DNA of 41,511 nucleotides from Methanomassiliicoccaceae archaeon UBA370 (GCA_002505345.1 DAUY01000006.1:1-41511), one strand, 5' to 3'. Shown: positions 1 to 8,131, counted from the stretch's first letter. Translations and numbers: made by a program. The notes: generated by a model not told the origin, from the sequence alone.

Positions 1-21
1 ATTTTAATTGGGCGGTCTTTT
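1..21. repeat. Terminal inverted repeat, left copy
   Basis: The first 21 bases are the exact reverse complement of the last 21 bases (41491-41511); identity stops at base 22. The repeat contains the core GGGCGGTCTTTT. No transposase or integrase lies in the window, so a short repeat or k-mer at which a contig ended is more likely than a mobile-element end. Confidence 0.9.
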
Positions 22-76
22 AAAAAACCTCCCTGTCCCTGAATGTTTTTTGTACTCACATGCCTTTCTCAGCAAC

Positions 77-433
77 ATGGCCACTGTGATCGTCGATATG
101 GCTTTCTGCGACAAGAAGCACAAAATAACCGCGAAGCTCAGGGAAGACGGAGACTTGGACATCCATATTGCATCTGATTGCATGCACATCAGAGAATATG
201 CCGAGAAGCTCGGCGAGACCATCACGGTCATGGATGTCACTGATAGGAACGGCAGCCGGGTTTACGACCCGGAGATATGTTCTGCCGCATCGGCCACATG
301 TCTTGTGCCTCCGGGCATCATCAATGCTGCCTGGCTCGAGCTTGGGATGCTTTCCGGGTCCAGAGCTAAACAGATCCACGCCAACTGCGTGCGCTTCACC
401 GATGAAGGGTCGGACGACCTCATCGACGGCTGA
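77..433 (+). CDS. Small conserved cysteine-containing protein (DUF6951-like)
   Basis: A 118-residue soluble protein with no signal peptide or membrane segment. Cysteines sit at 11, 35 (in IASDC), 68 and 75. The layout of an N-terminal beta segment followed by Cys, then SDC, then a C-x6-C near a Val-Pro-Pro turn recalls the small DUF6951 family of methanogens and anaerobic bacteria; I make that match from memory only. Function is unknown, though the four Cys could bind a metal or be redox active. The ATG at 77 is chosen. The frame is open further upstream to a TTG at 8, but that start would lie inside the terminal repeat and add an unconserved-looking leader. It converges with glnK, about 130 bp away. 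Confidence 0.6.
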   Translation: MATVIVDMAFCDKKHKITAKLREDGDLDIHIASDCMHIREYAEKLGETITVMDVTDRNGSRVYDPEICSAASATCLVPPGIINAAWLELGMLSGSRAKQIHANCVRFTDEGSDDLIDG

Positions 434-561
434 TATGCCCTTCGGGCGGGCGTCCGCCGTACGCATCGTGTCGCGCCGCAGCCGATCGTCAACGAACGAT
501 TCAACCGTGTCGGTAGATGGGGCTTCGAAAAATGAGTAAGAGGTTTGGAGGAAATCTGTGA

Positions 562-879
562 TCATTCGTCGTGGACCTTTATCGATTCCTCGACGGGTAT
601 GACGAATATGCGCCCATCTCCTATGTGTCCTGTCAGCGCAGCCTCCTTCACGGTATCTATGGTCAGCTGCTTCTGATCGTCTTCCACTACGATCTCGAGC
701 ATCATCTTGTCTATCTCGTCCACGCGGAACGTACCGGTCCTGGTGGAGATGTTGACTCCCGATTGCGAGCCCCTCCCCTTCACAGGGACCATGGTCATAC
801 CCATTATCCCGTTGCACCTGAGCGCGTCCTTGATGTTCTGTAGCCTTTCCGGCCGAACGACTGCCACTATCATCTTCAT
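562..879 (-). CDS. glnK: P-II family nitrogen regulatory protein (GlnK)
   Basis: A 105-residue P-II protein of normal length. P-II trimers bind ATP/ADP and 2-oxoglutarate and plug the ammonium channel Amt when nitrogen is plentiful. The T-loop region has GRGSQSG at 35-41, aligning residue for residue with E. coli GlnB, and the B-loop reads TGHIGDGRIFVIPVEE. The position equal to Tyr51, the uridylylation site of enterobacterial P-II, is Phe51, so control is probably by ligand binding alone, as usual in archaea. It starts nine bases after the amt stop, with GGTGATGG as ribosome-binding site in the gap, and is clearly cotranscribed with amt. The stop codon sits in a TGATCA. Confidence 0.95.
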   Translation of the reverse strand: MKMIVAVVRPERLQNIKDALRCNGIMGMTMVPVKGRGSQSGVNISTRTGTFRVDEIDKMMLEIVVEDDQKQLTIDTVKEAALTGHIGDGRIFVIPVEESIKVHDE

Positions 880-888
880 TCCATCACC

Positions 889-2226
889 TCAGTTGTACGC
901 GGACTCTCCGTGCTCCGCGATGTCTCCGCCTATGAGCTCTTCGTCTTCCGTGTAACGGACCCTGATGAACAAGGAAATGGCCTTCATTATCACGAATGAT
1001 ACGACAAAACAGTACGCCAGGGTGAATCCCACCGCCGCCAGCTGCCCTGCGAAAAGGTCTGTTCCTCCTTCGATCAGCCCGGGCGTGGCGGTTAGCGCTG
1101 ATGATGCGAATATGCCCGTGGCTATCGCTCCCCAGATCCCCCCTATGCCATGTATCCCGAACACGTCCAGGGCGTCATCGACCCCGGACCTCTTCCTCAT
1201 GAAGATCACTCCGAAGTAGCATAAGGGCGCCGCCACGGCACCGATGAGCGCGGCAGACGCGGGGCTTACGAACGCGCATGCTGGAGTGATGGCCACCAGC
1301 CCCGACAGGAACCCGGCGCACATGCCGGAGACGCTCACGCGTCCCGCATGCATTATCTGGACCGCGCCCCAGGACAGCATCGCCACCATCGAACTTATGA
1401 CGGTCGTGGCGACCACAAGCACCAACGTCCCGTTCACTGACAGCCCGGACCCTCCGTTGAACCCGACCCATCCCAGCCAGAGAAGTATGGCGCCCAGGTA
1501 CATCCATGGGATGCTGTGGGGGCGGTCCTTTATCGTCCTGTCGCTCCTCTTTCCGAGGACCAGCGCTATCGCGACGCCGGTCACGCCGGCGCATATGTGG
1601 ACCACCGTCCCGCCCGCGTAATCGAGGGATGTGATATATCCTCCCGCCGTGGAGAGAAGACCTCCTCCCCACACCATGTGCGCCATCGGAGCATACACGA
1701 GGACCGACCAGATAACAAGGAACAGCATGATGGCGGAAAACCTGGCCCTTTCGGCGCTGGCCCCGATCACGATGCATGCCGTCACACCCGCGAACATCCC
1801 CTGGAACAGCAGGAACTCCATATCAGGTATCGTAAGTCCCAGTGTGCTCGTTCCGTAAGGCACGTTGTACATCAGGGCGAAGCCGAGGTCCCCAACGAAC
1901 CCGCCTATGTCCCCGCTGAACGCCAGAGAGTATCCCACCGCCGCCCATATCACAAAAACCAGTGCGACGCCCATTATGCACTGGGCGATGGTGGACGTCA
2001 TGCTCTGCTTCCTCAGCATCCCCCCGTAGAAAAGCGCCAAGGCAGGAGCCATCATGAAAACCAGTACCGTCGCCACCATCACCCATGCCATATCCGTATA
2101 GTCCAGTGCCCCTTCGACGCCGCCCGACAGTATTTCAGCGGTATCGGCGGACACCTCAGGCAGCAGGAAGAGCGATGCCGTCATTATCGCGGCCGCTGCG
2201 ACCGCCACCATTATTCCCAACTTCAT
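889..2226 (-). CDS. amt: Ammonium transporter Amt
   Basis: A 445-residue Amt/MEP/Rh channel for NH4+/NH3 uptake at the cell membrane. The N-terminus is a cleavable-looking signal sequence ending near VSA-DTA at residue 27, followed by eleven predicted membrane helices. The twin pore histidines are H210 (in LDYAGGTVVH) and H359 (in DVFGIHGIGG), and the recruitment-site Asp is D202. GGAGG stands just before the ATG at 2226. First gene of amt-glnK. The upstream region carries two operator-like elements flanking a TATA-like box, so nitrogen-dependent control is likely. Family assignment is secure. Confidence 0.97.
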   Translation of the reverse strand: MKLGIMVAVAAAAIMTASLFLLPEVSADTAEILSGGVEGALDYTDMAWVMVATVLVFMMAPALALFYGGMLRKQSMTSTIAQCIMGVALVFVIWAAVGYSLAFSGDIGGFVGDLGFALMYNVPYGTSTLGLTIPDMEFLLFQGMFAGVTACIVIGASAERARFSAIMLFLVIWSVLVYAPMAHMVWGGGLLSTAGGYITSLDYAGGTVVHICAGVTGVAIALVLGKRSDRTIKDRPHSIPWMYLGAILLWLGWVGFNGGSGLSVNGTLVLVVATTVISSMVAMLSWGAVQIMHAGRVSVSGMCAGFLSGLVAITPACAFVSPASAALIGAVAAPLCYFGVIFMRKRSGVDDALDVFGIHGIGGIWGAIATGIFASSALTATPGLIEGGTDLFAGQLAAVGFTLAYCFVVSFVIMKAISLFIRVRYTEDEELIGGDIAEHGESAYN

Positions 2227-2284
2227 CTTGAACCTCCAATTGTTGCCTCATTTTCAATAGATTTGTACAGTTAAATTGAGGCTA

Positions 2285-2302
2285 ATTAGACAAATGTCTA
2301 AT
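2285..2302. promoter_or_regulatory. Operator-like palindrome, proximal copy, amt promoter
   Basis: An 18-bp interrupted palindrome: 8-bp perfect arms ATTAGACA and TGTCTAAT around AA. It lies about 60-75 bp upstream of the amt start. It does not match the GGAA-N6-TTCC NrpR operator of other methanogens. A second copy lies 30 bp further upstream. Confidence 0.55.
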
Positions 2303-2305
2303 CAT

Positions 2306-2313
2306 ATATTAAT
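2306..2313 (-). promoter_or_regulatory. Probable TATA box of amt-glnK
   Basis: AT-rich TTAATATA on the minus strand between the two palindromes. It would place the transcription start near 2280, about 55 bases ahead of the amt ATG. A factor bound at the two flanking elements would bracket the TATA box. Assigned by sequence only. Confidence 0.4.
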
Positions 2314-2314
2314 A

Positions 2315-2332
2315 ATTTGATAAATGTCTAAT
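2315..2332. promoter_or_regulatory. Operator-like palindrome, distal copy, amt promoter
   Basis: Second copy of the element: the right arm TGTCTAAT is identical, and the left arm ATTTGATA matches 6 of 8 positions. Counting the direct-repeat part, 16 of 17 bases (2319-2335 against 2289-2305) are identical at a 30-bp offset, close to three helical turns. Confidence 0.5.
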
Positions 2333-2456
2333 CATTGAGTAATTCATTGGCAAATGCACGAGATCTTTACCGAGGGGGCCCGTCCCAAGGGCCGCAATCG
2401 GAAAGGACGGTTTCGATGCCAGCCATTTAAATACGTCAATTTGCTGACATTGACCT

Positions 2457-3320
2457 ATGGGGAGGATAGCCGATGCTAAGAACGGTCTTGTAGGTGCGTT
2501 CATAGGCGTCCTGAGCATCCTTCCGGGCGCCAGCGGCGGTGTGGCCGCCGTAGTTTTCGGGATATACGAGAGATTGATGGAGGACCTCGGAGACATCTTC
2601 CACAAATGGAGGACCGATTTCAGGTTCCTGCTTTTTGTGGGCGGAGGGATGGTCCTGGGAATGGCCGTGACCGCCTTCGGATTGGATTGGCTTATGGCGA
2701 ATCTCGAGGTTCCGGCAATGTTCTTCTTCACGGGACTGATAATCGGGCAGTTTCCCGACGTCTACAAGATGACGAAAGAAGACGGCAAAAAAAGCTCCGC
2801 GCTTAACTATGTCGCCCTGGCGGCCGGTATCGCGGTGACGGTGCTGCTCATGTTCGCCGGGAGCATCGAGGGGACAGGCGGAGACGGAGTCGTGGCTCAT
2901 GGGGGTGCCATGTATGTGGTGCTGATCGTCGCCGGGCTTGTCATAGCGGCCTCCAAGATCGCACCGGGAGTGAGCGGAAGCGCCATACTGCTGGCGATGG
3001 GGTTGTACAAGCCACTGATAAACTCCTTCACGGACTTCGATCTCGTGGTCATAGTGCTTTTCGGCATCGGCCTCGTAACCGGGCTGGTCTTGTTCGCGAA
3101 GATCGTGACATGGGCGCTGAGATCCTATCGCAAATCTACATTCCATATGATATTCGGCCTCACGGTCGGATCCACGTTATTGGTGGCATACAACACGCTG
3201 ACCGTCACGGACACCTGGATCGAAGCGGCAGGCGGCGTGACCGCGCTGGTGCTGGGGCTTGCGCTCAGCTTGTGGCTGTCGAGGCTGAGCGAGAAATATT
3301 CTAACGAACTGCAGGGCTGA
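2457..3320 (+). CDS. DUF368 membrane protein, polyprenyl-phosphate translocase family
   Basis: A 287-residue polytopic membrane protein with about eight helices. It carries the two short signatures of the DUF368 family: PGASGG near residue 22 and APGVSGSA near residue 168, placed in internally repeated halves. Bacterial DUF368 proteins (PopT) return undecaprenyl phosphate across the membrane. The archaeal counterpart could recycle the dolichyl-type phosphate left after glycan transfer; this substrate is inferred. It is divergent from amt and followed 53 bases later by the Sel1-repeat gene in the same direction. Confidence 0.85.
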   Translation: MGRIADAKNGLVGAFIGVLSILPGASGGVAAVVFGIYERLMEDLGDIFHKWRTDFRFLLFVGGGMVLGMAVTAFGLDWLMANLEVPAMFFFTGLIIGQFPDVYKMTKEDGKKSSALNYVALAAGIAVTVLLMFAGSIEGTGGDGVVAHGGAMYVVLIVAGLVIAASKIAPGVSGSAILLAMGLYKPLINSFTDFDLVVIVLFGIGLVTGLVLFAKIVTWALRSYRKSTFHMIFGLTVGSTLLVAYNTLTVTDTWIEAAGGVTALVLGLALSLWLSRLSEKYSNELQG

Positions 3321-3373
3321 CAGCTGCAGTGACGCAGCGCAACCGATATAGCGTTCGGGGCCCATGACCGCCC

Positions 3374-3940
3374 GTGTTCGGTCGCGAAGGAAGCCTGTGG
3401 AAGCTCAAAAGAGCAGCAAAGTCCGGGGACTGCGAGGCCGCGTTCGAAGTCGGTGCATGCTACCTTAACGGCATAGGCGTGGACAAGGACGTCGACAAGG
3501 CCGTGGAATTCTTCAAGATGGGTGCGGAGAACGGTTCTCCCGGAGCCGCCCTGACCCTGGGGGACATGCTGGAGCATGGATTCATAAACAAGGATGGTCA
3601 GAGGGTCGCCGATTTCGATTCGGCTTTCCTGCTGTTCAAGATGGCCTCGGAGGGAGGTCTGGCAGCAGGATCTTACCGCATGGGCCTGATGTACAGGGAC
3701 GGAAAAGGCGTCCCACAGGACATGGGGGCCGCCCTTGCACTGATAACGGATGCCGCCGGCAAGGGCTCCGACCAGGCGCTCGTGGCCCTTTTCTACATGT
3801 ACCGGGACGGTTGCGGCACCGACCGCGACATGGACAAAGCAATGGAGTTCCTGAGAAAAGCAGCTGAAAGAGGTAACGTAGAAGCAGTGTCCAAATTGGA
3901 GGACCTTTTCCCCGAACGGAATGACGGTCAGGAAAAATGA
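3374..3940 (+). CDS. Sel1-repeat (TPR-like) protein
   Basis: A 188-residue soluble protein made of about four Sel1-like repeats. Each has the pattern A-x-x-x-G-x-x-Y-x-x-G-x-G-V-x-x-D-x-x-x-A, for example ACYLNGIGVDKDVDKAVEFF and LMYRDGKGVPQDMGAALALI. Such solenoids serve as protein-protein scaffolds; no partner can be named. The start is taken as GTG at 3374, since the nearby ATG at 3364 is out of frame. The stop codon overlaps the start of a 55-residue small gene (ATGA), suggesting coupled translation. Confidence 0.85.
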   Translation: MFGREGSLWKLKRAAKSGDCEAAFEVGACYLNGIGVDKDVDKAVEFFKMGAENGSPGAALTLGDMLEHGFINKDGQRVADFDSAFLLFKMASEGGLAAGSYRMGLMYRDGKGVPQDMGAALALITDAAGKGSDQALVALFYMYRDGCGTDRDMDKAMEFLRKAAERGNVEAVSKLEDLFPERNDGQEK

Positions 3941-4104
3941 AAACAGAGGCAAGGCTGTTGGATGGGATGTGGATGTCCCTGCCTCTGGTGGAAGACTTTC
4001 AGATGCGTCGGGGGATGCACTTCCGGTCTTCTTATTCAATCATCGACGGCGTAGTATATGAACCGAATCAGGGGAGGTCACCGAAAGTGACCGAAAGTAC
4101 GTGA
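3937..4104 (+). CDS. Small 55-residue protein coupled to the Sel1 gene
   Basis: A short frame translated as MKTEARLLDGMWMSLPLVED and continuing to VTEST. It is supported by context, not homology. Its ATG overlaps the Sel1 stop in the four-base ATGA that joins several neighbouring operon genes here, and its own TGA abuts the convergent arcS stop exactly in TGATCA, the same junction seen at top6A/lysS and secG/antiporter. It fills the whole gap. It is soluble, slightly basic, and has no recognised domain. Inverted repeats inside it (3944-3951 with 3980-3987, and 4076-4081 with 4087-4092) could instead mark an RNA structure. Confidence 0.55.
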   Translation: MKTEARLLDGMWMSLPLVEDFQMRRGMHFRSSYSIIDGVVYEPNQGRSPKVTEST

Positions 4105-5805
4105 TCAAAGTCGTTTTGACTTGTGGCGAACACGGACCGCCATTCCGCGGTTCGTCTGGACCATTTCTCTGCCGCACATCTCGGCCACCCCTACGCCTGC
4201 GACCTTCCCGCCACGTATTACGACGGCTTCGTCGCCTATCCTTATTTCAGGGTCCGCTCCGACCGCTCCGACCGCAAACAGGTTCCCCATGAGATCGAAA
4301 TCGTTCATAGTGACGGTGTACTTTCCGGTCCCGGACAGAACTTCGGCACCTTCCAGGGTAAGTGATATCATGCCTCTCTCGGGCGTCAGCATCCCCAGCT
4401 GTGTTTTTTTGGACCTGTCCCCCGGATCTTCCCTGATTATCTTCCAGTACGGAAATTTACCCGTTGCGAACGTGTTTTCGTCCATTATCGCGTCGGCGGC
4501 GTCCTGTCCGAATTGGAAACGTAGGACCGAACGTACATTCTCCTTGCGGTCGACCATATAGCCCGGCAGGTCCATGCCTCTCGAAGCCTCCCTCAGGGAT
4601 GCGTCGAGCCTTCCGAGGGACGCGAACGATGTGGGATCCCCATTCTCTACCGTGAATTCCATGTCCGCCAGGTCCTTGATCATCTCATAATCGGGGAAGT
4701 GGCATACAACTTTGTCGTAGCCCTGCTCCAGGAGATCCGACAGCATCGACCGTATCATCTGCTTCTCCTGGCAGTTCCATTCTCCGGTGACAGGTATGTC
4801 GTACGCGTTGGCCGGATAGAAGACGTCAAGCTCTCTGGGCACAAGCCCCAGGGGCGATGTCAATATCACCTCGTGCACCAGGGTATCATGGTCGCCCGTG
4901 TGTATGGCGGACGAGAAGGCCTTGTGGGACTTCGACGTGTGATAGGGTTTCCTTGCAGAGCAAGGCAGGAGAAGCAATATACGCTTGTGGTACGGCTTCC
5001 TATACCGGCCGGCAATCGTCCTGCGATAGCGCTCGACGTCCGGCCTGCGAAGGGCTTGGACCGTATTGCTGCAGAACCTTCCGCCTGCCAGGGTGCATGC
5101 CTCCTCCTGATAGTCATAGCCCTGACCGTCGTAAAGCCTCAGAAGCGCCACGGACGAGGGAGATGCCGCGGACCTCTGGTCCACAAGCTCCCTGAGACGT
5201 CCCGACGCCGTGAACAGCGACACCTTCTCCACCTCTTCCTTCAGGGCCCTCGTGTTATCCCGGGAGACATCGCAGCCCATGGCCACCTCGCCTTCGGGGA
5301 TCATCCTCACGCCCATGAGGCCTGCTGCGCTGGGCAGTACGTCGTCGAAGATATCCACGCCCATATAGCTCAGGATGGACAGGGTGGAAGGCTCTGCTAT
5401 CCCGGACATGTATACCAAGCGGCCGAAGCCGGCGGCCTCCCTGACCTTTATAACGGCATCCAGAGTCTTCCTTGCATCGCGCCTGAGCTCGAACGCGTTC
5501 GGGACGACGACCACCTCGCAATCTTCAGGGATCTCCTCTGTGCCGTCCAAAGGCATTCTGAGGACACACAGCTTCCCGTAAGGTCCGCGCATGCCCCCGC
5601 GACCCGACGATACGGTCGTCAGCAGCCCTTCGTCCAGAGGCACGTCGGTGCCCATGAAATGCAGGACCCTTCCTTCGGGCTCCAACGATATGAACGGCCC
5701 GGCCGACCTTCCCAAGGTTACGACCGCAGGAGTGGTCAGATCGTTCTCTCCGTCCTTGTATTTGCAGACTCTTCCCCTGTGGGACCTAGCGATAATGTCC
5801 AGCAT
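4105..5805 (-). CDS. arcS: Archaeosine synthase ArcS (TGT paralogue with PUA domain)
   Basis: A 566-residue member of the archaeal tRNA-guanine transglycosylase superfamily. ArcS converts preQ0 at position 15 of the tRNA D-loop towards archaeosine. The N-terminal part is a degenerate TGT-like barrel. The ArcS-specific block PCSARKPYHTSKSHKAF lies at 281-297, and a PUA RNA-binding domain fills the last ~75 residues (IGDEAVVIRGGKVAGVGVAE). The presence of this Pro-Cys-Ser-x-x-Lys-Pro-Tyr motif separates it from TgtA. The ATG at 5805 gives a full-length product. It converges with the 55-residue small gene with no gap and is divergent from pyrB. Confidence 0.88.
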   Translation of the reverse strand: MLDIIARSHRGRVCKYKDGENDLTTPAVVTLGRSAGPFISLEPEGRVLHFMGTDVPLDEGLLTTVSSGRGGMRGPYGKLCVLRMPLDGTEEIPEDCEVVVVPNAFELRRDARKTLDAVIKVREAAGFGRLVYMSGIAEPSTLSILSYMGVDIFDDVLPSAAGLMGVRMIPEGEVAMGCDVSRDNTRALKEEVEKVSLFTASGRLRELVDQRSAASPSSVALLRLYDGQGYDYQEEACTLAGGRFCSNTVQALRRPDVERYRRTIAGRYRKPYHKRILLLLPCSARKPYHTSKSHKAFSSAIHTGDHDTLVHEVILTSPLGLVPRELDVFYPANAYDIPVTGEWNCQEKQMIRSMLSDLLEQGYDKVVCHFPDYEMIKDLADMEFTVENGDPTSFASLGRLDASLREASRGMDLPGYMVDRKENVRSVLRFQFGQDAADAIMDENTFATGKFPYWKIIREDPGDRSKKTQLGMLTPERGMISLTLEGAEVLSGTGKYTVTMNDFDLMGNLFAVGAVGADPEIRIGDEAVVIRGGKVAGVGVAEMCGREMVQTNRGMAVRVRHKSKRL

Positions 5806-5870
5806 CTACATTCAGTGAGAACCCCCCCGTTAATTAATGTTGGTACGCGCAGGGTAAGGGTTATATCGCA

Positions 5871-6818
5871 ATGGCAGGATTAGCCACCATGGACTTCTAT
5901 GACAGGGACGTCGTTTCCATAAGGGACCTGACAAGGGAAGAGATCGAATCGATCCTCGACCTATCCGAAAAAATGGTGCCGTACGCTACCGGCGAAAAAG
6001 TTAACCGGGTTCTTCACGGAAAGATACTGGGCAACCTGTTCTTCGAGCCCTCGACACGCACGAAGCTCTCGTTCGAAAGCGCCGCCTACAGGCTCGGATG
6101 CGACGTCATAGACGTGTCCGAGATGTCCATGACATCCATCTCCAAGGGTGAGACGCTGGCGGACACGATAAGGATGGTCGACGCATATTGCGACCTCATC
6201 GTCCTGAGGCACCCGTACGAAGGCGCTGCACGCCTGGCCGCCAATTTCTCCATCAATCCCGTCATAAACGCCGGAGACGGCGCCGGATCCCATCCGACGC
6301 AGACTCTGCTCGACCTCTTCACGATGCGGCAGGCGAAAGGTTCCCTTGACGGTCTCAACGTGGTGCTGGTGGGCGACCTGAAATACGGGAGGACCGTCCA
6401 TTCACTCGCCGAGGCGCTGACGATGTTCGGCGCCAAACTAACGCTCGTGGCTCCCGACTCCCTGCAGATGCCGGAAGAGATCGTCAACCACATAAAAGAG
6501 AAGGGATGCAGGCCCACAAAGACCACGAGCCTGGAGGAGGCGATCGACAAAGCAGACGTGCTTTACGTCACCAGAATCCAGAGGGAAAGGTTCCCGGACC
6601 CGGCCGAATACAAGAAGGTGGCCGGAACATACCGCATCAATAATACCGTGCTCAGGGAGGCCAGAAGGGACATGGCGATCATGCACCCTCTCCCAAGGAT
6701 AGACGAGATCGCACCTGAGGTCGACTCTTCGGAGCACGCTAAATACTTCCAGCAGGCGTTCAACGGCGTGCCCGTCAGAATGGCTCTTCTCTGCGCAATA
6801 TTGGGAGGCGAGATCTGA
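5871..6818 (+). CDS. pyrB: Aspartate carbamoyltransferase catalytic subunit PyrB
   Basis: A 315-residue enzyme joining carbamoyl phosphate and L-aspartate in the second step of pyrimidine synthesis. Visible motifs are the carbamoyl-phosphate loop FFEPSTRTKLSFE, the DGAGSHPTQTLLDLFTM block and the MHPLPRIDEI block near the C-terminus. The ATG at 5871 is used; a second ATG at 5889 would give an N-terminus MDFYDRDVVSIRDL that also fits the family. A TTAATTAATG-type TATA region lies about 35 bases upstream. Its stop overlaps the pyrI start by one base (TGATG). Confidence 0.97.
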   Translation: MAGLATMDFYDRDVVSIRDLTREEIESILDLSEKMVPYATGEKVNRVLHGKILGNLFFEPSTRTKLSFESAAYRLGCDVIDVSEMSMTSISKGETLADTIRMVDAYCDLIVLRHPYEGAARLAANFSINPVINAGDGAGSHPTQTLLDLFTMRQAKGSLDGLNVVLVGDLKYGRTVHSLAEALTMFGAKLTLVAPDSLQMPEEIVNHIKEKGCRPTKTTSLEEAIDKADVLYVTRIQRERFPDPAEYKKVAGTYRINNTVLREARRDMAIMHPLPRIDEIAPEVDSSEHAKYFQQAFNGVPVRMALLCAILGGEI

Positions 6819-7291
6819 TGGATGTAAAGGCGATAAAAGAGGTAAAACTGGCCCCCATCAGGAACGGGACGGTCATCGACCACATAGCCACCGGGCAGGC
6901 CCTGAACGTACTGAAGATCCTGGGCGTCAACGAATATATGGACTCGACCATCAGCGTCGGCATACACGTATCGTCCAGAAAGTCGGCGGAGTGGAAGGAT
7001 ATCGTGAAGATAGAGGACTGCGAGCTGGACCAGAAAACGGTCGACAAGATAGCCCTTATCGCTCCGGACGCCACCATATCGATCATCAGGGACTACTACG
7101 TCGCGGAGAAGTTCAGGGTCGTCCTCGGAGACCATGTCACGGGGCTTGCCAAGTGTTGCAACCCCAACTGCATAACGAACAAGAACGAGCCCATCGAGAC
7201 CGAGTTCGCGGTGATCAGCAGGCGCCCCACCAAGCTCAGGTGCTCGTACTGCGACAGGGAACTGTGCAACATCTCGGACAATTTACTATGA
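6818..7291 (+). CDS. pyrI: Aspartate carbamoyltransferase regulatory subunit PyrI
   Basis: A 157-residue regulatory chain that binds nucleotides (CTP/ATP) in its N-terminal domain and docks on PyrB through a C-terminal zinc domain. The four zinc cysteines are C113, C118, C142 and C145, with the same spacing as E. coli PyrI (C-x4-C, then C-x2-C). It is translationally coupled to pyrB by a one-base overlap and to the next gene by an ATGA overlap, indicating one transcript. Confidence 0.96.
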   Translation: MDVKAIKEVKLAPIRNGTVIDHIATGQALNVLKILGVNEYMDSTISVGIHVSSRKSAEWKDIVKIEDCELDQKTVDKIALIAPDATISIIRDYYVAEKFRVVLGDHVTGLAKCCNPNCITNKNEPIETEFAVISRRPTKLRCSYCDRELCNISDNLL

Positions 7292-7818
7292 AGATATTCA
7301 TCGTGACCGGAATGCCCGGATCGGGCAAAGAAGAACTGCTGACCGTGGCCCGCGAGATGGACATACCCTTCCTGAGGATGGGCGACATCGTGCGAGAGCA
7401 CTATGCCAAATACCACTCCGAGAAGGGGCTCACCATCGGCGAGTTCGCCGACAAAGCCAGAAAAAAGAAGGGCAAGGACATCTGGGCCAAGAAGGCACTT
7501 GAGAAGATGACAGGCAAAATCTTCCTGGTCGACGGCTGCAGGAGCATGGAGGAAGTGGACGCCTTCAGGACCCTCAGCGAGGACGTGTACATCATAGCGA
7601 TACACTCGAGCCCCGACACCAGGTACGGGAGGCTCGTCAAACGCGGAAGAGAGGACGCCCCCAGGGAATGGGTCGAGTTCGCAGACCGCGACACAAGGGA
7701 GATATCCTGGGGACAGGCAGAGGTCATCGCCCTGGCGGACATCATGTTCATCAACGAATCGACGCTCGAGGACTTCCACGCGGACGTGCGGAAGACCCTG
7801 GAGGAACTGAGGGCATGA
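7288..7818 (+). CDS. UPF0200 family kinase-like P-loop NTPase
   Basis: A 176-residue P-loop protein of the archaeal UPF0200 family. The Walker A motif is TGMPGSGKEE (about residues 7-16). Further family blocks are FLRMGDIVRE, LVDGCRSMEEVDAF, IHSSPDTRYGRLVKRGR and IALADIMFINE. The fold is that of nucleoside-monophosphate and dephospho-CoA kinases, but the substrate is not established here. It starts inside the pyrI stop (ATGA) and ends overlapping the next gene the same way, so it belongs to the pyrBI transcript. A nucleotide-related role is plausible. Confidence 0.88.
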   Translation: MKIFIVTGMPGSGKEELLTVAREMDIPFLRMGDIVREHYAKYHSEKGLTIGEFADKARKKKGKDIWAKKALEKMTGKIFLVDGCRSMEEVDAFRTLSEDVYIIAIHSSPDTRYGRLVKRGREDAPREWVEFADRDTREISWGQAEVIALADIMFINESTLEDFHADVRKTLEELRA

Positions 7819-8081
7819 AATTCACGATCGCCCGCCTATGCGGCGGCGCGGCGCTCATGGCCGTCCCTCAGGAAGAATTCGAGCTGGATATGGAAAAGGC
7901 CGCAGAGGCCATCGGAAGGATGGGGCATGCTATAAAACAGAAGGACGAGATGATGGTCGTCTTCATGTGGGGAGATATCGAGGCCACCCTGTACGTGCAG
8001 GGAAAGGTCATGTTCTTCCCCTTGGAAAACAAGTCCCAGTGCATCGAGTACGCTACGTCTGTTCTCGAGAGCATTATGTAA
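7815..8081 (+). CDS. Small archaeal protein, single TBP-like domain
   Basis: An 88-residue soluble protein. The C-terminal half (DIEATLYVQGKVMFFPLENK, then an Ala-rich helix) follows the strand-turn-strand-helix pattern of one half of a TATA-binding-protein-like fold. Only one such unit is present, so it is not TBP itself. The N-terminus has MKFTIARLCGG. It is the last gene of the coupled pyrB-pyrI-UPF0200 set (ATGA overlap with UPF0200) and ends in TAA, unusual here. Function unknown; the fold call is by eye. Confidence 0.6.
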   Translation: MKFTIARLCGGAALMAVPQEEFELDMEKAAEAIGRMGHAIKQKDEMMVVFMWGDIEATLYVQGKVMFFPLENKSQCIEYATSVLESIM

Positions 8082-8131
8082 TTAACGTTTTCGGCACATC
8101 ATTAATTACTGCCCCATCAATCCATGCGTCC

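Noticed and set aside
435..539. 34-codon frame just after the first gene
   Set aside because: It starts one base past the stop of the 77-433 gene, but it is very basic and Ser-rich, has no ribosome-binding site and no recognisable pattern.
4699..5883. Long open frame (394 codons) on the plus strand opposite arcS
   Set aside because: It is an antisense shadow of arcS, rich in Arg/His/Gly as expected from GC-rich codon complement. The minus-strand frame has clear ArcS motifs.
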